Shown here: positions 33,590 through 42,246 of the stretch, piece after piece
Numbering within the stretch: the stretch's first letter is position 1
How the letters are laid out: the number at the start of each line of letters is the position of its first letter
The notes under the pieces: generated by a model
What the model was told of the DNA's origin: nothing
Databases searched by the model: none
Seen by the model: only the letters and a program-made list of their open reading frames with translations
NCBI GenBank assembly: GCA_029959545.1
Contig: JASCPH010000008.1
Span: 1 to 64,000, forward strand
Direction: 5' to 3'
DNA: 64,000 nucleotides
Source of the DNA: Microbacteriaceae bacterium PS02066
Lineage (GTDB): Bacteria; Actinomycetota; Actinomycetes; Actinomycetales; Microbacteriaceae
Translations under genes and position numbers: made by a program

Positions 33590-35112
33590 ACGGAGATGAC
33601 TAAGCGTGTGGCGTTCCAGCAGATGCTTGCGCGCATTCGCGAGTAGCGCGATGTGGATGTCGTGCTCGTCTACAAGCTGTCGCGGCTGCATCGGAACCGG
33701 TATGACGAGGCCAACACGATGATGATGCTGCAACAGCATGACGTGACGCTGGTGTCGGCGACCGAGCAGATTGATTCCACGCCGGTGGGCCAGTTGATGC
33801 AGGGCATCCTGTCCTCGTTCAACCAATACAGGTCGGCGGAGGACGGCGCCGACATCAGCTACAAGCTCGGAGAGAAGGCGAAGAAGGGCGGCACTGTGTT
33901 CCGAGCGCCGCTCGGCTACGAGAACGTCGGCGTGCGCGTCGAAGACCGCGAGGTGCGCACCGTGCAGTTCGACAAGGAACGAGCGCCACTCGTGACGATC
34001 GCCTTCGAGCTCTACGCCTCGGGCAAGTACAGCATCCCGGCGCTCGCCGACGAACTCACCGCAAGGGGCTCACAACCCGCGCAACGAGTGCACGTCCGGC
34101 CGGTCCGGTATCCGAGAACCAGCTGCAGCGTCTGTTGCAGGACCCGTACTACCTCGGCCTGGCGCGATTCAAAGACCAGGTCTACGAGGGCCGGCATGAT
34201 GCCCTCGTCAGCGGCGAGGTATTCGCTCGCGTGCAAGGGGTGATCGCCGCGCAGAGCACCGGGGAGCGCAAGCGCACCCACGACCACTACCTGAAGGGGA
34301 GTCTGTTCTGCGGTCGATGCTTCGACACGGATGGAACGCCAGGCTGGATGATCATGGCGAACGTCAGGGGAAAGAACGGAGGCGAGTACCAGTACTTCTT
34401 CTGCCGGCGCCGCCAGGAACAGCTCTGCGACGCTCACTACATCCAACTCCCACGACTCGAAGACGCTGTCGTTCGCTTCTGGCAGCGACAAGCCGTAACG
34501 GAGGCTTTCTCCGAGGCGCTCCGGGCGGGTATCCACCAGACCGTGGAGAAGGATCAGCGGGCGACGCGGTCGCTTCACAAACAGGTGAACGCCAACTTGA
34601 AGAAGCTCGAAACGCAGGAGCAGAACCTGCTCGACCTCGCCGCTGACGGCCTGATCCCACGCGCAACCATCCAGAAGCGCGTCTCCGCGATAACGAAGCA
34701 GCGCGCCATCATGACGGCCCAGCTCGAGAACGTTGAGCGCAAGCTCGCCGACGTCCTGGACTACATCGACGCCGCAGTTTCACTCCTCGAGCGACCCGGC
34801 GAGGCCTACGCGCACGCCACCGACGAGATCCGCAGACTCATGAACCAAGCGATGTTCCGGCGCATCTGCGTCGAAGCAGACGAGGTAACCGGAGCCCAAC
34901 TCAACGCACCGTTCGACGCGCTTCTGGCGGCAGATGCCGCGTTCCAACAGCAAAGAACCCCCGCTGACGGCAAGGGTGCTTCAATGTCGGATGAGTCGCG
35001 CGAGATCCTAAACATCGCTTTGGACGATATTTCGAGTAAGCGCAACATGGTGGGCCCCGTGGGGCTCGAACCCACGACCCGCGGATTAAAAGTCCGATGC
35101 TCTACCGACTGA
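33590..35112 (+). pseudogene. Broken large serine recombinase (integrase)
   Basis: Remains of a large serine integrase or transposon recombinase. Visible parts in order are V-Y-K-L-S-R-L-H-R-N-R and S-A-T-E-Q-I-D-S-T-P from the resolvase domain, the recombinase domain (L-L-Q-D-P-Y-Y-L-G), a zinc ribbon (L-F-C-G-R-C and F-F-C-R-R-R) and a coiled coil. Three defects are seen. The first about 60 residues with the catalytic Ser are missing. A TAG at 33644-33646 stands where Q is expected. A one-base loss in the G-run 34065-34068 shifts the frame; adding one G restores it. The end overlaps tRNA-Lys, so its last about 20 codons are tRNA antisense. Confidence 0.88.
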
Positions 35113-35123
35113 GCTAGAGGCCC
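35051..35123 (-). tRNA. tRNA-Lys (anticodon TTT)
   Basis: On the minus strand the acceptor GGGCCTC (35123-35117) pairs with GGGGCCC (35058-35052). The D-arm is TAGCTCAGTCGGTAGAGC, the anticodon loop is CTTTTAA with TTT at 35088-35090, and the T-arm has GGGTTCGAGCCCC. An encoded CCA follows at 35050-35048. The 3' half is overlapped by the recombinase frame, which marks it as the likely integration site of the island. Confidence 0.97.
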
Positions 35124-35211
35124 GTGACCTCCAGCCTACTGTTTCGAACGGCCTCCGTTCGCCGCACCCGCTGCCCGTCGATGCGCTGGGAGCGCGAGTA
35201 CCCTTGAGGGG

Positions 35212-35850
35212 ATGACTGACGAGCAGCGGCCCTTCCACAAGCCCATTCGGCGTCCCGCCGAACTGTTCGACCGGCTGTTCTCGGGCGATGATCCCGCCGA
35301 AGTGTCGCGCATCGCACACTCCACCGCTGCTGCCTTGCTCGCGCGCGTGCGTGCGGATCCGGATGCGGAGGTCGTCGACCGCCTGGTGTCCTTCGCGACC
35401 GAGCACGGCATCGATGATGTCGCCGAATTGTGGTCGCGCGCCCCGGCTCGCTCGCTTCCAGGCGCGCTTTGGCGCCTATACCTGCTCCAGGCGATGATCC
35501 ACGACGACCCGCGCACCGCGGCGCTCCTGTACGAACGTGGCCGGTCGGCACTTTCTTCGATCGACGACCTCGTCGCGGGCGCGCCCGCACCGGCAGGGCC
35601 CGAGGAACTCGTGGCGCTGATCGACATGATCCTGCGCGGACTCTTCGAAGGGGACTTCGCCGTCGCGCTCGAGCGCGCCGCAGCGTTCTGCCGTGTGACG
35701 GCCGCCGGTGCTGTGCAGCTCGCCGAGGCCCACGAGGTGAGCGAGCCGGAACGTGCGTCATCGTTCACCACGCGTGCCCTGCGCCTCACCACCTACGCGG
35801 AGGATCTCACCGCATCCGCCTCGCTCTGGCGCCGCGACAACCTCACCTGA
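35212..35850 (+). CDS. Conserved hypothetical protein, alpha-helical
   Basis: 212 residues, soluble, acidic and Ala/Leu-rich; almost certainly all-helical, resembling a repeat of short helices (about residues 30-200). No catalytic motif is visible. GAGGGG lies just before the ATG at 35212. It is the first host-like gene right of tRNA-Lys and on the opposite strand to it. I do not recognise a named family; function unknown. Confidence 0.65.
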   Translation: MTDEQRPFHKPIRRPAELFDRLFSGDDPAEVSRIAHSTAAALLARVRADPDAEVVDRLVSFATEHGIDDVAELWSRAPARSLPGALWRLYLLQAMIHDDPRTAALLYERGRSALSSIDDLVAGAPAPAGPEELVALIDMILRGLFEGDFAVALERAAAFCRVTAAGAVQLAEAHEVSEPERASSFTTRALRLTTYAEDLTASASLWRRDNLT

Positions 35851-35864
35851 GCCCGGCTTTCACC

Positions 35865-35933
35865 GCGAGACTGCATTTCGCGCACGAGTTCACGGTGAAT
35901 ACCCGTGATCTCGTGGCGGAGATGCAGTCTCGC
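35865..35933. repeat. Nested palindromic intergenic repeat, copy 2
   Basis: Perfect outer arms GCGAGACTGCAT (35865-35876) and ATGCAGTCTCGC (35922-35933) flank an inner pair CACGAGTTCAC (35883-35893) and GTGATCTCGTG (35905-35915). It shares words with the copy at 13201-13326, so this is a dispersed family. It lies between two convergent genes. Confidence 0.82.
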
Positions 35934-35961
35934 GATGGGCGGACGGAAGAGGCGGAGACGC

Positions 35962-36531
35962 TCAGTCCCGCGCGTTCCTTTCGGCCGCTCCGATCTCCTT
36001 GTTCGTCACGTCAGCCAGCGAGACCTGGCGCGCGTCGGGAAAGTTGAGCTGCACGATCCAGTCGGGGCAAGGGACGTCGCGGATCCGCGCCACCGCGAAA
36101 ACGGCGTCAACCCGAAGCGTGCCGCAGCCGAACTGGGCTGTCGATTCGCTGTACAAGCCAGCATTCACCTGCGAGCTCGCTGGAACGAAGATGTCGACGG
36201 ATGTCGCATCCAAGCTGGTGGAGACACCGTAGATCGTCGACGCGCGCCGCTCGTCCTCCGCGGTGAGTTGCTCCTCGGGTGTCAGCAACACGTGCGCAGC
36301 GAGCGGCAGAAGGTCAGTTCTTGTGACGACACCGTACTGTGCCGAGAGCACTGCATCCATCAGGCCTTGAGCGATGAAGTCCACCTCTACGGCGATGCCT
36401 TGTGCGGCGCCCCGCGCCGATGCTCCATATGGCGTCGAGATCGTGCCGCATGCTGTGAGCAGCACCGACCCAGCTGCCGCGATCATCGCGATAGCGGCGC
36501 TATGTCGTCCCCGCGGAGATGGGCGTTTCAT
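35962..36531 (-). CDS. Putative lipoprotein
   Basis: 189 residues. The signal peptide has a basic start (M-K-R-P-S-P-R-G-R), a hydrophobic core and the lipobox L-L-T-A-C at about residue 28, so it is probably lipid-anchored on the outer face. The mature part has two further cysteines (about 136 and 154) and no recognised domain. Its first 32 bases overlap the end of the next upstream gene, so the two are co-expressed. Confidence 0.7.
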   Translation of the reverse strand: MKRPSPRGRHSAAIAMIAAAGSVLLTACGTISTPYGASARGAAQGIAVEVDFIAQGLMDAVLSAQYGVVTRTDLLPLAAHVLLTPEEQLTAEDERRASTIYGVSTSLDATSVDIFVPASSQVNAGLYSESTAQFGCGTLRVDAVFAVARIRDVPCPDWIVQLNFPDARQVSLADVTNKEIGAAERNARD

Positions 36532-36742
36532 GGTCGATCTCTATCACCGCGAAGAGTCGGCCCCTACTGTCTTCCAACGTCCAGGCGACGCGGCCGGCGA
36601 CCGACGCGAGGGAGAACTTCTCGACGGCGTGGACGATGACTTCACCGAGTGTCGCGTCGTCTGGCATTTCCCAGGCCTCGGCGTGACTCTCGACAACGCC
36701 TCCCATCGCGACGGAGTCGCGGTCGACCTTGATCGTCAGCAC
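36500..36742 (-). CDS. Small hypothetical protein
   Basis: 80 residues, acidic, beta-rich. It starts at a GTG at 36742, reading L-T-I-K-V-D-R-D-S-V-A-M-G, and has no membrane or signal segment. The C-terminus overlaps the start of the downstream lipoprotein by 32 bases in another frame. Family not recognised. It precedes the lipoprotein in a likely two-gene operon. Confidence 0.55.
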   Translation of the reverse strand: MLTIKVDRDSVAMGGVVESHAEAWEMPDDATLGEVIVHAVEKFSLASVAGRVAWTLEDSRGRLFAVIEIDHETPISAGTT

Positions 36743-36940
36743 GGCACCAGGCTAGCCAACCCGTCGGCTCGCTGAGCTGACAGAACGGCGACCCGAAAAG
36801 TAAGTGCCAGGCCGCAGAAACGCCTCTCGGCGCAAGGCCGCTCGCAGCGGCAGAAGTTGGAGCCCGGGGTTACTGCGGCCCGGCCGTTCCAGTGTAACGG
36901 AGCCTCGCCGCGAGGTATTCCGCCCGCGTAGGCTCGGGGA

Positions 36941-37825
36941 ATGGCCTGGCGATACGCACTCCTGCTCGCACCCGCCGCATCCGATGACGCGCGCACCGAC
37001 TTCTCCGGCACGTTCACGCCGATCGACCCGTCGGCGCCGGCGCTCAGCGTCGGTGAGCTCAGCACGCAGCGCGGCGACGGCATCTTCGAGTCGATCGGGG
37101 TCGTCGACGGGCACGCGCAGGAAGTCTCCGCGCACCTCGAGCGGCTCGCACACTCGGCGCGGCTGTGCGACCTCCCCGTGCCGAACCTCGGGCAGTGGGA
37201 GCAGGCGGTGGCGGCGGCCGCATCCGAGTGCCCGGCGGGGGAGTGCGTCATCAAGCTGATCCTGAGCCGCGGGGTCGAGCACGGCCCGACGCCGACGGCC
37301 TGGGTCACGGTCGCCGAGGCGGCGGACAACACCCGCGCCCGCCGGGACGGCATCCGTGTCGTCCTGCTCGACCGCGGCTACGACAGCGGCGCGCCGGAGC
37401 GAGCACCGTGGCTGCTGCTCGGCGCGAAGACCCTGTCCTACGCGACCAACATGGCCGCCATCCGCGAGGCCCATCGTCGCGATGCGGATGACGCGGTCTT
37501 CGTCACGAGTGACGGCGTGCTGCTGGAGGGCCCCACGTCCTCGCTCGTGTTGCGCCAGGGCGACCGCTTCGTCACTCCCGCGCCGGGCGCCGGTATCCTG
37601 CACGGCACGACGCAGCTCAGCCTCTTCGCACACCTCGCCGAGCGAGGTTTCGAGACCGACTACGCGACTCTCGGCGTCGATGCGCTGCGCGAAGCGGATG
37701 CGGCCTGGCTCGTCTCCAGCGTGCGCCTCGCCGCCGGCATCACCTCGGTCGACGGGGCCCGGCTGCCGTACGACGCGGGCTTCACCGCCGAGCTCAACGC
37801 CTACCTGCTCTCGCCGCGCGACTGA
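36941..37825 (+). CDS. pabC: Class IV aminotransferase, probable aminodeoxychorismate lyase
   Basis: 294 residues of the PLP fold-type IV family (PabC, IlvE, D-amino acid aminotransferase). The cofactor lysine is in L-L-G-A-K-T-L-S-Y-A-T-N-M, and the family landmarks E-G-P-T-S-S (phosphate binding) and G-D-G-I-F-E-S-I are present. The length and T-L-S-Y-A-T-N form favour 4-amino-4-deoxychorismate lyase, which makes p-aminobenzoate for folate. IlvE is less likely because it is longer. No operon partner is seen. Symbol moderately sure. Confidence 0.8.
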   Translation: MAWRYALLLAPAASDDARTDFSGTFTPIDPSAPALSVGELSTQRGDGIFESIGVVDGHAQEVSAHLERLAHSARLCDLPVPNLGQWEQAVAAAASECPAGECVIKLILSRGVEHGPTPTAWVTVAEAADNTRARRDGIRVVLLDRGYDSGAPERAPWLLLGAKTLSYATNMAAIREAHRRDADDAVFVTSDGVLLEGPTSSLVLRQGDRFVTPAPGAGILHGTTQLSLFAHLAERGFETDYATLGVDALREADAAWLVSSVRLAAGITSVDGARLPYDAGFTAELNAYLLSPRD

Positions 37826-37866
37826 GCCGCATCCGGGACCTGCTGCGCGACCCCATCAGCGTCAGG

Positions 37867-37927
37867 GCGCCACACTTTCACGCACCCGCGACAGCGATTG
37901 ACTGTGGCGGATGCGGAGAAGTGGCGC
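37867..37927. repeat. Inverted repeat, second type
   Basis: Arms GCGCCAC (37867-37873) and GTGGCGC (37921-37927) enclose a smaller pair ACAG (37891-37894) and CTGT (37902-37905). The build resembles the nested palindromes elsewhere but the words differ. It lies between two convergent genes. Confidence 0.55.
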
Positions 37928-37980
37928 ATCTGCGCATATGCGACGCAACTTGGGCACCGGCAGGAGACCCCACACGCGGA

Positions 37981-38012
37981 AGGGGCGGCCGCGCCGAAGC
38001 GCGACCGCCCCT
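37981..38012 (-). terminator. Terminator of the pst operon
   Basis: On the minus strand AGGGGCGGTCGCGC pairs with GCGCGGCCGCCCCT around a TTCG tetraloop (one T-G pair), 16 bases past the pstB stop. This very stable hairpin ends the pstSCAB transcript. Confidence 0.75.
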
Positions 38013-38028
38013 CACGGGTGCCGTCGGA

Positions 38029-38808
38029 TCAACCGAAGCGACCCGACACGTAGTCCTCGGTGGCCTGCACGCTCGGCGTGGTGAAGATCGTGGAGGTGTC
38101 GTCGTACTCGATGAGCTTTCCGGGCTTGCCGGTGCCGGCGATGTTGAAGAACGCGGTCTTGTCGCTCACGCGCGACGCCTGCTGCATGTTGTGCGTCACG
38201 ATCACGATCGTGTACTCGCTCTTGAGCTCGTCGATCAGCTCCTCGATCGCGTAGGTCGAGATCGGGTCGAGGGCCGAGCACGGCTCGTCCATCAGCAGCA
38301 CGTCGGGGGAGACCGCGATCGCCCGAGCGATGCACAGACGCTGCTGCTGACCGCCGGAAAGGCCGGAGCCCGGCTTGTCGAGGCGGTCCTTGACCTCGTT
38401 CCACAGGTTGGCGCCCTGCAGAGACTTCTCGACGAGCGCATCCGCGTCCGACTTCGAGATGCGCTTATTGTTCAGCTTCACGCCGGCCAGCACGTTCTCG
38501 CGGATCGACATCGTCGGGAACGGGTTGGGGCGCTGGAAAACCATGCCGATCTGGCGACGCACGAGCACGGGGTCGACGCCCTGACCGTAGAGGTTCTCGC
38601 CGTCCAGCAGCACCTCGCCCTCGACGCGCGCGCCGGGGATGACCTCGTGCATGCGGTTGAGGGTGCGAAGGAAGGTGGACTTGCCGCATCCGGACGGACC
38701 GATGAACGCCGTGACGCTGCGCGGCTGGATGTGGAGGCCGACGCCCTCGACGGCGAGGAAGTCGCCGTAGTAGACGTTGAGGTCGTTGACTTCGATGCTC
38801 TTTGACAC
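38029..38808 (-). CDS. pstB: Phosphate ABC transporter ATPase
   Basis: 259 residues, full length. Walker A is G-P-S-G-C-G-K-S-T, the Q-loop is in F-Q-R-P-N-P-F-P, the signature is L-S-G-G-Q-Q-Q-R-L, Walker B is L-L-M-D-E-P, and the H-loop is V-T-H-N-M. The C-A in A-L-D-P-I-S-T follows the PstB pattern. It energises high-affinity phosphate uptake with PstC and PstA. Last gene of pstSCAB, 24 bases after pstA. Confidence 0.97.
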   Translation of the reverse strand: MSKSIEVNDLNVYYGDFLAVEGVGLHIQPRSVTAFIGPSGCGKSTFLRTLNRMHEVIPGARVEGEVLLDGENLYGQGVDPVLVRRQIGMVFQRPNPFPTMSIRENVLAGVKLNNKRISKSDADALVEKSLQGANLWNEVKDRLDKPGSGLSGGQQQRLCIARAIAVSPDVLLMDEPCSALDPISTYAIEELIDELKSEYTIVIVTHNMQQASRVSDKTAFFNIAGTGKPGKLIEYDDTSTIFTTPSVQATEDYVSGRFG

Positions 38809-38832
38809 GAAGGGGTTCTTTCTCTCGGGAGA

Positions 38833-39924
38833 TCAGCGGCCGGTCTTCGGCGCGAAGACCTTCGCGACGATCCGGGCGACGAGGTTGAGGAGCATGACGA
38901 TGAGGATCAGGGTGAGAGCGGCTGCCCAGGCGCGATCCCAGTACGCCTCGGGTGGGATGCCCTGGTTCGCGTACTGCGTGTAGACGAACACCGGCAGCGT
39001 CTGCATGCGGCCGTCGAAGAGGTTGTAGTTGAGCGAGTCGGTGAAGCCCGCGGTGATCAGCAGCGGCGCGGTCTCGCCGATGACGCGGGAGATCGAGAGC
39101 ATGACGCCGGTCGTGATACCCGCGATCGCGGTCGGCAGCACGACCTTCACGATCGTGAGCCACTTCGGCACGCCCAGCGCGTATGAGGCCTCGCGCAGCT
39201 CGTTCGGCACGAGCCGCAGCATCTCCTCGCTCGAGCGCACGACGACCGGGATCATGAGCACCGCGAGCGCGACCGCGCCCATGATGCCCATGCGGATGCC
39301 GGGCCCGAAGAACAGTGCGAAGAGGGCGTAGGCGAACAGACCCGCGACGATCGAGGGGATGCCGGTCATGACGTCGACGAGGAAGGTGATCGCCTGAGCG
39401 AGGCGGCCGCGACCGTACTCGACGAGATAGATCGAGGTGAGCAGTCCGATCGGGATGGAGATGATCGCCGCGGCGAGCGTGATCAGCACCGTCCCCCAGA
39501 CGGCGTGCACGATTCCGCCGCCCTCACCGACGACGTTGCGCATCGAGGAGGAGAAGAACGTCGCATCGAAGCGGGCGACGCCGTTGGCGATGACGGTCCA
39601 GGCCACCGACACCAGCGGCACCATCGCGATGAGGAACGCGCTCGTGACGATGCCGGTGACCAGGCGGTCGACGGCCTTGCGGCTGCCCTCGACGATCGTG
39701 GAGATGACCGTGATGAGCGCGAGGTAGACGAGTGCTGCCGAGACGAGCCAGCCGGCGACGTTGATGCCGTCGCCCGTCGCGGTGCCGAGGATGGCGAAGA
39801 CGGCGAACAGCGCGGCGAGCGATGCGCCCAGCAGCACCCAGGGGAACCATCCGGCCAGGCGTCCGGCGCGCAGCTGTGCGCCGGAGGCCATGCGCGCGGG
39901 GGCTGCGGATTCGGTGATCGTCAT
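38833..39924 (-). CDS. pstA: Phosphate ABC transporter permease PstA
   Basis: 363 residues, longer than many PstA proteins because of an N-terminal extension with two extra hydrophobic segments (about residues 30-55 and 68-90). The core has six helices and the inner-membrane permease loop near E-A-S-Y-A-L-G-V-P-K-W-L-T-I-V-K-V-V-L-P (the EAA motif). It pairs with PstC to form the channel. It starts one base after the pstC stop, so translation is coupled. Confidence 0.95.
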   Translation of the reverse strand: MTITESAAPARMASGAQLRAGRLAGWFPWVLLGASLAALFAVFAILGTATGDGINVAGWLVSAALVYLALITVISTIVEGSRKAVDRLVTGIVTSAFLIAMVPLVSVAWTVIANGVARFDATFFSSSMRNVVGEGGGIVHAVWGTVLITLAAAIISIPIGLLTSIYLVEYGRGRLAQAITFLVDVMTGIPSIVAGLFAYALFALFFGPGIRMGIMGAVALAVLMIPVVVRSSEEMLRLVPNELREASYALGVPKWLTIVKVVLPTAIAGITTGVMLSISRVIGETAPLLITAGFTDSLNYNLFDGRMQTLPVFVYTQYANQGIPPEAYWDRAWAAALTLILIVMLLNLVARIVAKVFAPKTGR

Positions 39925-39925
39925 G

Positions 39926-40873
39926 TCAGTTCGCCCCCGAGAATTCCTTGCGACGGCTGACGATCCAGCGCGCGATGGCGTTGACCACGAAGGTCACGAT
40001 GAAGAGGATGAGGCCGGTCGCGATCAGCACGTTGATGTTCGTGCCGTAGGCCTCGGGGAAGGTCAGCGCGATGTTCGCGGCGATCGTCGAGGGGTTCTGA
40101 GAGGTGAAGAGCTGCCAGGTGACGGCGCCGGTGGTCGAGAGCACCATGGCGACGGCCATGGTCTCACCGAGAGCGCGGCCGAGGCCGAGCATGGCGCCCG
40201 AGACGATCCCGGACCGGCCGAAGGGCAGCACGGCCATCCGGATCATCTCCCAGCGGGTCGCGCCGAGGGCGAGGGCTGCTTCTTCGTGCAGCTTCGGCGT
40301 CTGCAGGAACACCTCGCGGCAGATGGCGGTGATGATCGGGACCACCATGACGGCGAGCACGATGCCCGCGGTGAAGATCGTGCGGCCGGTGGCCGACACA
40401 TCGCCGGAGAAGAGCGGGAACCACCCGGCGTTGTCGCTGAGCCAGGAGTAGACCGGCTGCACGGCGGGGGCGAGCACGAGGATGCCCCAGAGGCCGAAGA
40501 CGACGGAAGGCACCGCGGCCAGCAGGTCGACGATGTAGCCGAGGCCCTGCGCGAGTCGGCGCGGTGCGTAGTGGGTGATGAAGAGGGCGACGCCCAGCGA
40601 CAGCGGAACGGCCATCAGCAGGGCGAGGAAGGCGGCCCAGACCGTGCCGAACAGCAACGGCGCGACGTAGGCCCAGAAGTTGGAGGAGAGGAGGGATGCC
40701 TGGGAGGCGTCTGCTCCGAGAGCGGGGATCGACTGGATGATGAGGAAGATCGCCACGGCGGCGAGCGTCACCAGGATCATGCTGCCGGCGGCCAGAGCGG
40801 AGCCGGAGAACCAGATGTCTCCGGGGCGCCGTTTGGCAGCGGGGCGGGTGGGGCCCGCGGCGGTGGCTGTCAT
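39926..40873 (-). CDS. pstC: Phosphate ABC transporter permease PstC
   Basis: 315 residues with six helices. The EAA loop is seen as E-E-A-A-L-A-L-G-A-T-R-W-E-M-I-R. The conserved G-L-W-G-I-L-V-L segment is also present. It forms the phosphate channel with PstA. It follows pstS after 78 bases that contain a stable hairpin, the usual way to make more of the binding protein than of the permease. Confidence 0.95.
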   Translation of the reverse strand: MTATAAGPTRPAAKRRPGDIWFSGSALAAGSMILVTLAAVAIFLIIQSIPALGADASQASLLSSNFWAYVAPLLFGTVWAAFLALLMAVPLSLGVALFITHYAPRRLAQGLGYIVDLLAAVPSVVFGLWGILVLAPAVQPVYSWLSDNAGWFPLFSGDVSATGRTIFTAGIVLAVMVVPIITAICREVFLQTPKLHEEAALALGATRWEMIRMAVLPFGRSGIVSGAMLGLGRALGETMAVAMVLSTTGAVTWQLFTSQNPSTIAANIALTFPEAYGTNINVLIATGLILFIVTFVVNAIARWIVSRRKEFSGAN

Positions 40874-40911
40874 CTATCGCTTTCTCGTCGTGTTCGGGTC
40901 AGGACGGGCCA

Positions 40912-40943
40912 GAGCGGCCCCGGGGATGAACCCGGGGCCGCTC
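40912..40943 (-). terminator. Attenuating hairpin between pstS and pstC
   Basis: GAGCGGCCCCGGG (40912-40924) pairs perfectly with CCCGGGGCCGCTC (40931-40943). Located just after the pstS stop. It probably stabilises pstS mRNA or ends part of the transcripts; inferred. Confidence 0.65.
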
Positions 40944-40951
40944 CGTGCGTG

Positions 40952-42064
40952 TCAGGAGATGGCGTCGATGGCCTTCTGAGCGCGCTCGCGCAGCGTGTCG
41001 GAGATGGGGGCGCTGCCGGCGTTCTTGGCAGCTGCCTCCTGGCCCTCCTCGCTGATCGCCGTCGTGAAGAAGCCCTGGACGAGCTTCGCCGCAGCGGCGT
41101 CGGTGTACTTCTCGCAACCGATCAGGTAGCTGATGAGCACGACGGGGTAGGCGCCGGCCTCGGTCGTGGTGCGGTCGATCGTGATGGCGAGGTCGTTGTC
41201 GCCGCGGCCGTCCTCGAACGGCGAGGCGTCGACGGCCGTGGCCGCACCCTCGGCGGAGTGCGCGACGAAGTCATCGCCCACCTTGACGGCGACCGACGAG
41301 ATGCCCGCGGCCTGCGACGAGTCGGCGTAGCCGATCGTGCCGTTGCCGCCCTTGACGGCGTTCACGACGCCCGAGGTGCCCTGGGCAGCCTCGCCGCCCG
41401 AGATCGGCCACTCCTCGACGGAGCCGTAGGTCCAGCCGGCGGCGTCGGTCTTGGAGAGGTAGTCGGTGAAGTTGCCCGTGGTGCCGGACTTGTCCGAGCG
41501 GTGGACGGGCGTGATCGCCAGGTCGGGCAGCTTCGCGTCCGTGTTGGTCGCCGCGATGGCCGGGTCGTTCCAGTTCGTGATCGTGCCGGCGAAGATGCCC
41601 GCGATCGTGGCGGGGTCGAGGTTGAGCTCGTCGACGCCCTCGACGTTGAAGATGATCGCGATCGGCGACACGTAGGCCGGGATCTCGACGAGGCCGGAGT
41701 CAGGCGCGCAGGCGCTGAACGGGCCGGCGGTGATCTCGTCCTTCTTGAACGCGCGGTCGGAGCCGGCGAACTGCACGGCGCCCGACTGGAACGACTCGCG
41801 GCCGGTGCCCGAACCCTGCGGGTCGTAGTTGACGGTGAGGTCGGCGTTGGCCGTCTGCAGCAGCTGCGTCCAGGACTGGATGGCAACCTGCTGCGACGTG
41901 GCGCCGGAGCCGTTCAGGGTTCCGGAAAGGCCGGTGGGCAGCGACGACTCGGAGCCGGCGGAGCTCTCGGTGCCTGCGGGCGTCTCGTTCGCGGCGCAGC
42001 CGGCGAGCGCGAGTGCCGCAATGGCGGCGATGGCGCCCACCTGGGCGATGCGGGTGATCTTCAC
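40952..42064 (-). CDS. pstS: Phosphate-binding lipoprotein
   Basis: 370 residues, extracellular lipid-anchored receptor of the Pst system. Lipobox L-A-G-C23. Phosphate-binding segments are visible: G-S-G-A-T-S near the start of the mature protein, Q-G-S-G-T-G-R, F-A-G-S-D, and R-S-D-K-S-G-T-T. Start chosen at the GTG at 42064 since GAAGGA lies seven bases upstream; another GTG at 42079 would add five residues. PHO-box-like repeats lie upstream at 42152-42173. Confidence 0.95.
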   Translation of the reverse strand: MKITRIAQVGAIAAIAALALAGCAANETPAGTESSAGSESSLPTGLSGTLNGSGATSQQVAIQSWTQLLQTANADLTVNYDPQGSGTGRESFQSGAVQFAGSDRAFKKDEITAGPFSACAPDSGLVEIPAYVSPIAIIFNVEGVDELNLDPATIAGIFAGTITNWNDPAIAATNTDAKLPDLAITPVHRSDKSGTTGNFTDYLSKTDAAGWTYGSVEEWPISGGEAAQGTSGVVNAVKGGNGTIGYADSSQAAGISSVAVKVGDDFVAHSAEGAATAVDASPFEDGRGDNDLAITIDRTTTEAGAYPVVLISYLIGCEKYTDAAAAKLVQGFFTTAISEEGQEAAAKNAGSAPISDTLRERAQKAIDAIS

Positions 42065-42151
42065 TGTGAAATCCTTCACGTGTCAGGGTTAACGGGCCCG
42101 GTGCAGGGCTCGCCGAAGACGCTAAGCAGGTGCGTTTACCAGCGTCCGCTG

Positions 42152-42173
42152 TGCGGGTGAACGGAAGGTGAAC
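42152..42173 (-). promoter_or_regulatory. PHO box upstream of pstS
   Basis: Read on the minus strand: GTTCACCTTCC (42173-42163) followed directly by GTTCACCCGCA (42162-42152), two 11-base direct repeats that match the actinobacterial PHO-box pattern G-T-T-C-A-C-C. The response regulator of the phosphate system (RegX3 here) is the expected activator under low phosphate. Binding is inferred. Confidence 0.78.
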
Positions 42174-42207
42174 GAAGCGAGGCGGATGCGGTCCCGCGAG
42201 CGCGTGG

Positions 42208-42229
42208 CGACACCATCCGTTCACCCGCG
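42208..42229 (+). promoter_or_regulatory. PHO-box-like repeat upstream of the peptide synthetase
   Basis: CGACACCATCC (42208-42218), a degenerate unit, is followed directly by a good unit, GTTCACCCGCG (42219-42229), in plus orientation. A possible -10, TACTTT (42235-42240), comes five bases later and the ATG at 42247, so the box covers the -35 region as in activated promoters, and the mRNA would be nearly leaderless. Inferred. Confidence 0.6.
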
Positions 42230-42246
42230 CTGCCTACTTTCGGCGC

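Noticed and set aside
35050-35112. C-terminal tail of the recombinase as real protein
   Set aside because: These codons are the antisense of tRNA-Lys, a common artefact of frames running into tRNA genes.
39761-42160. 799-codon frame antisense to the pst genes
   Set aside because: Low-complexity translation with no motif, fully opposite to pstA, pstC and pstS, which show clear family motifs.
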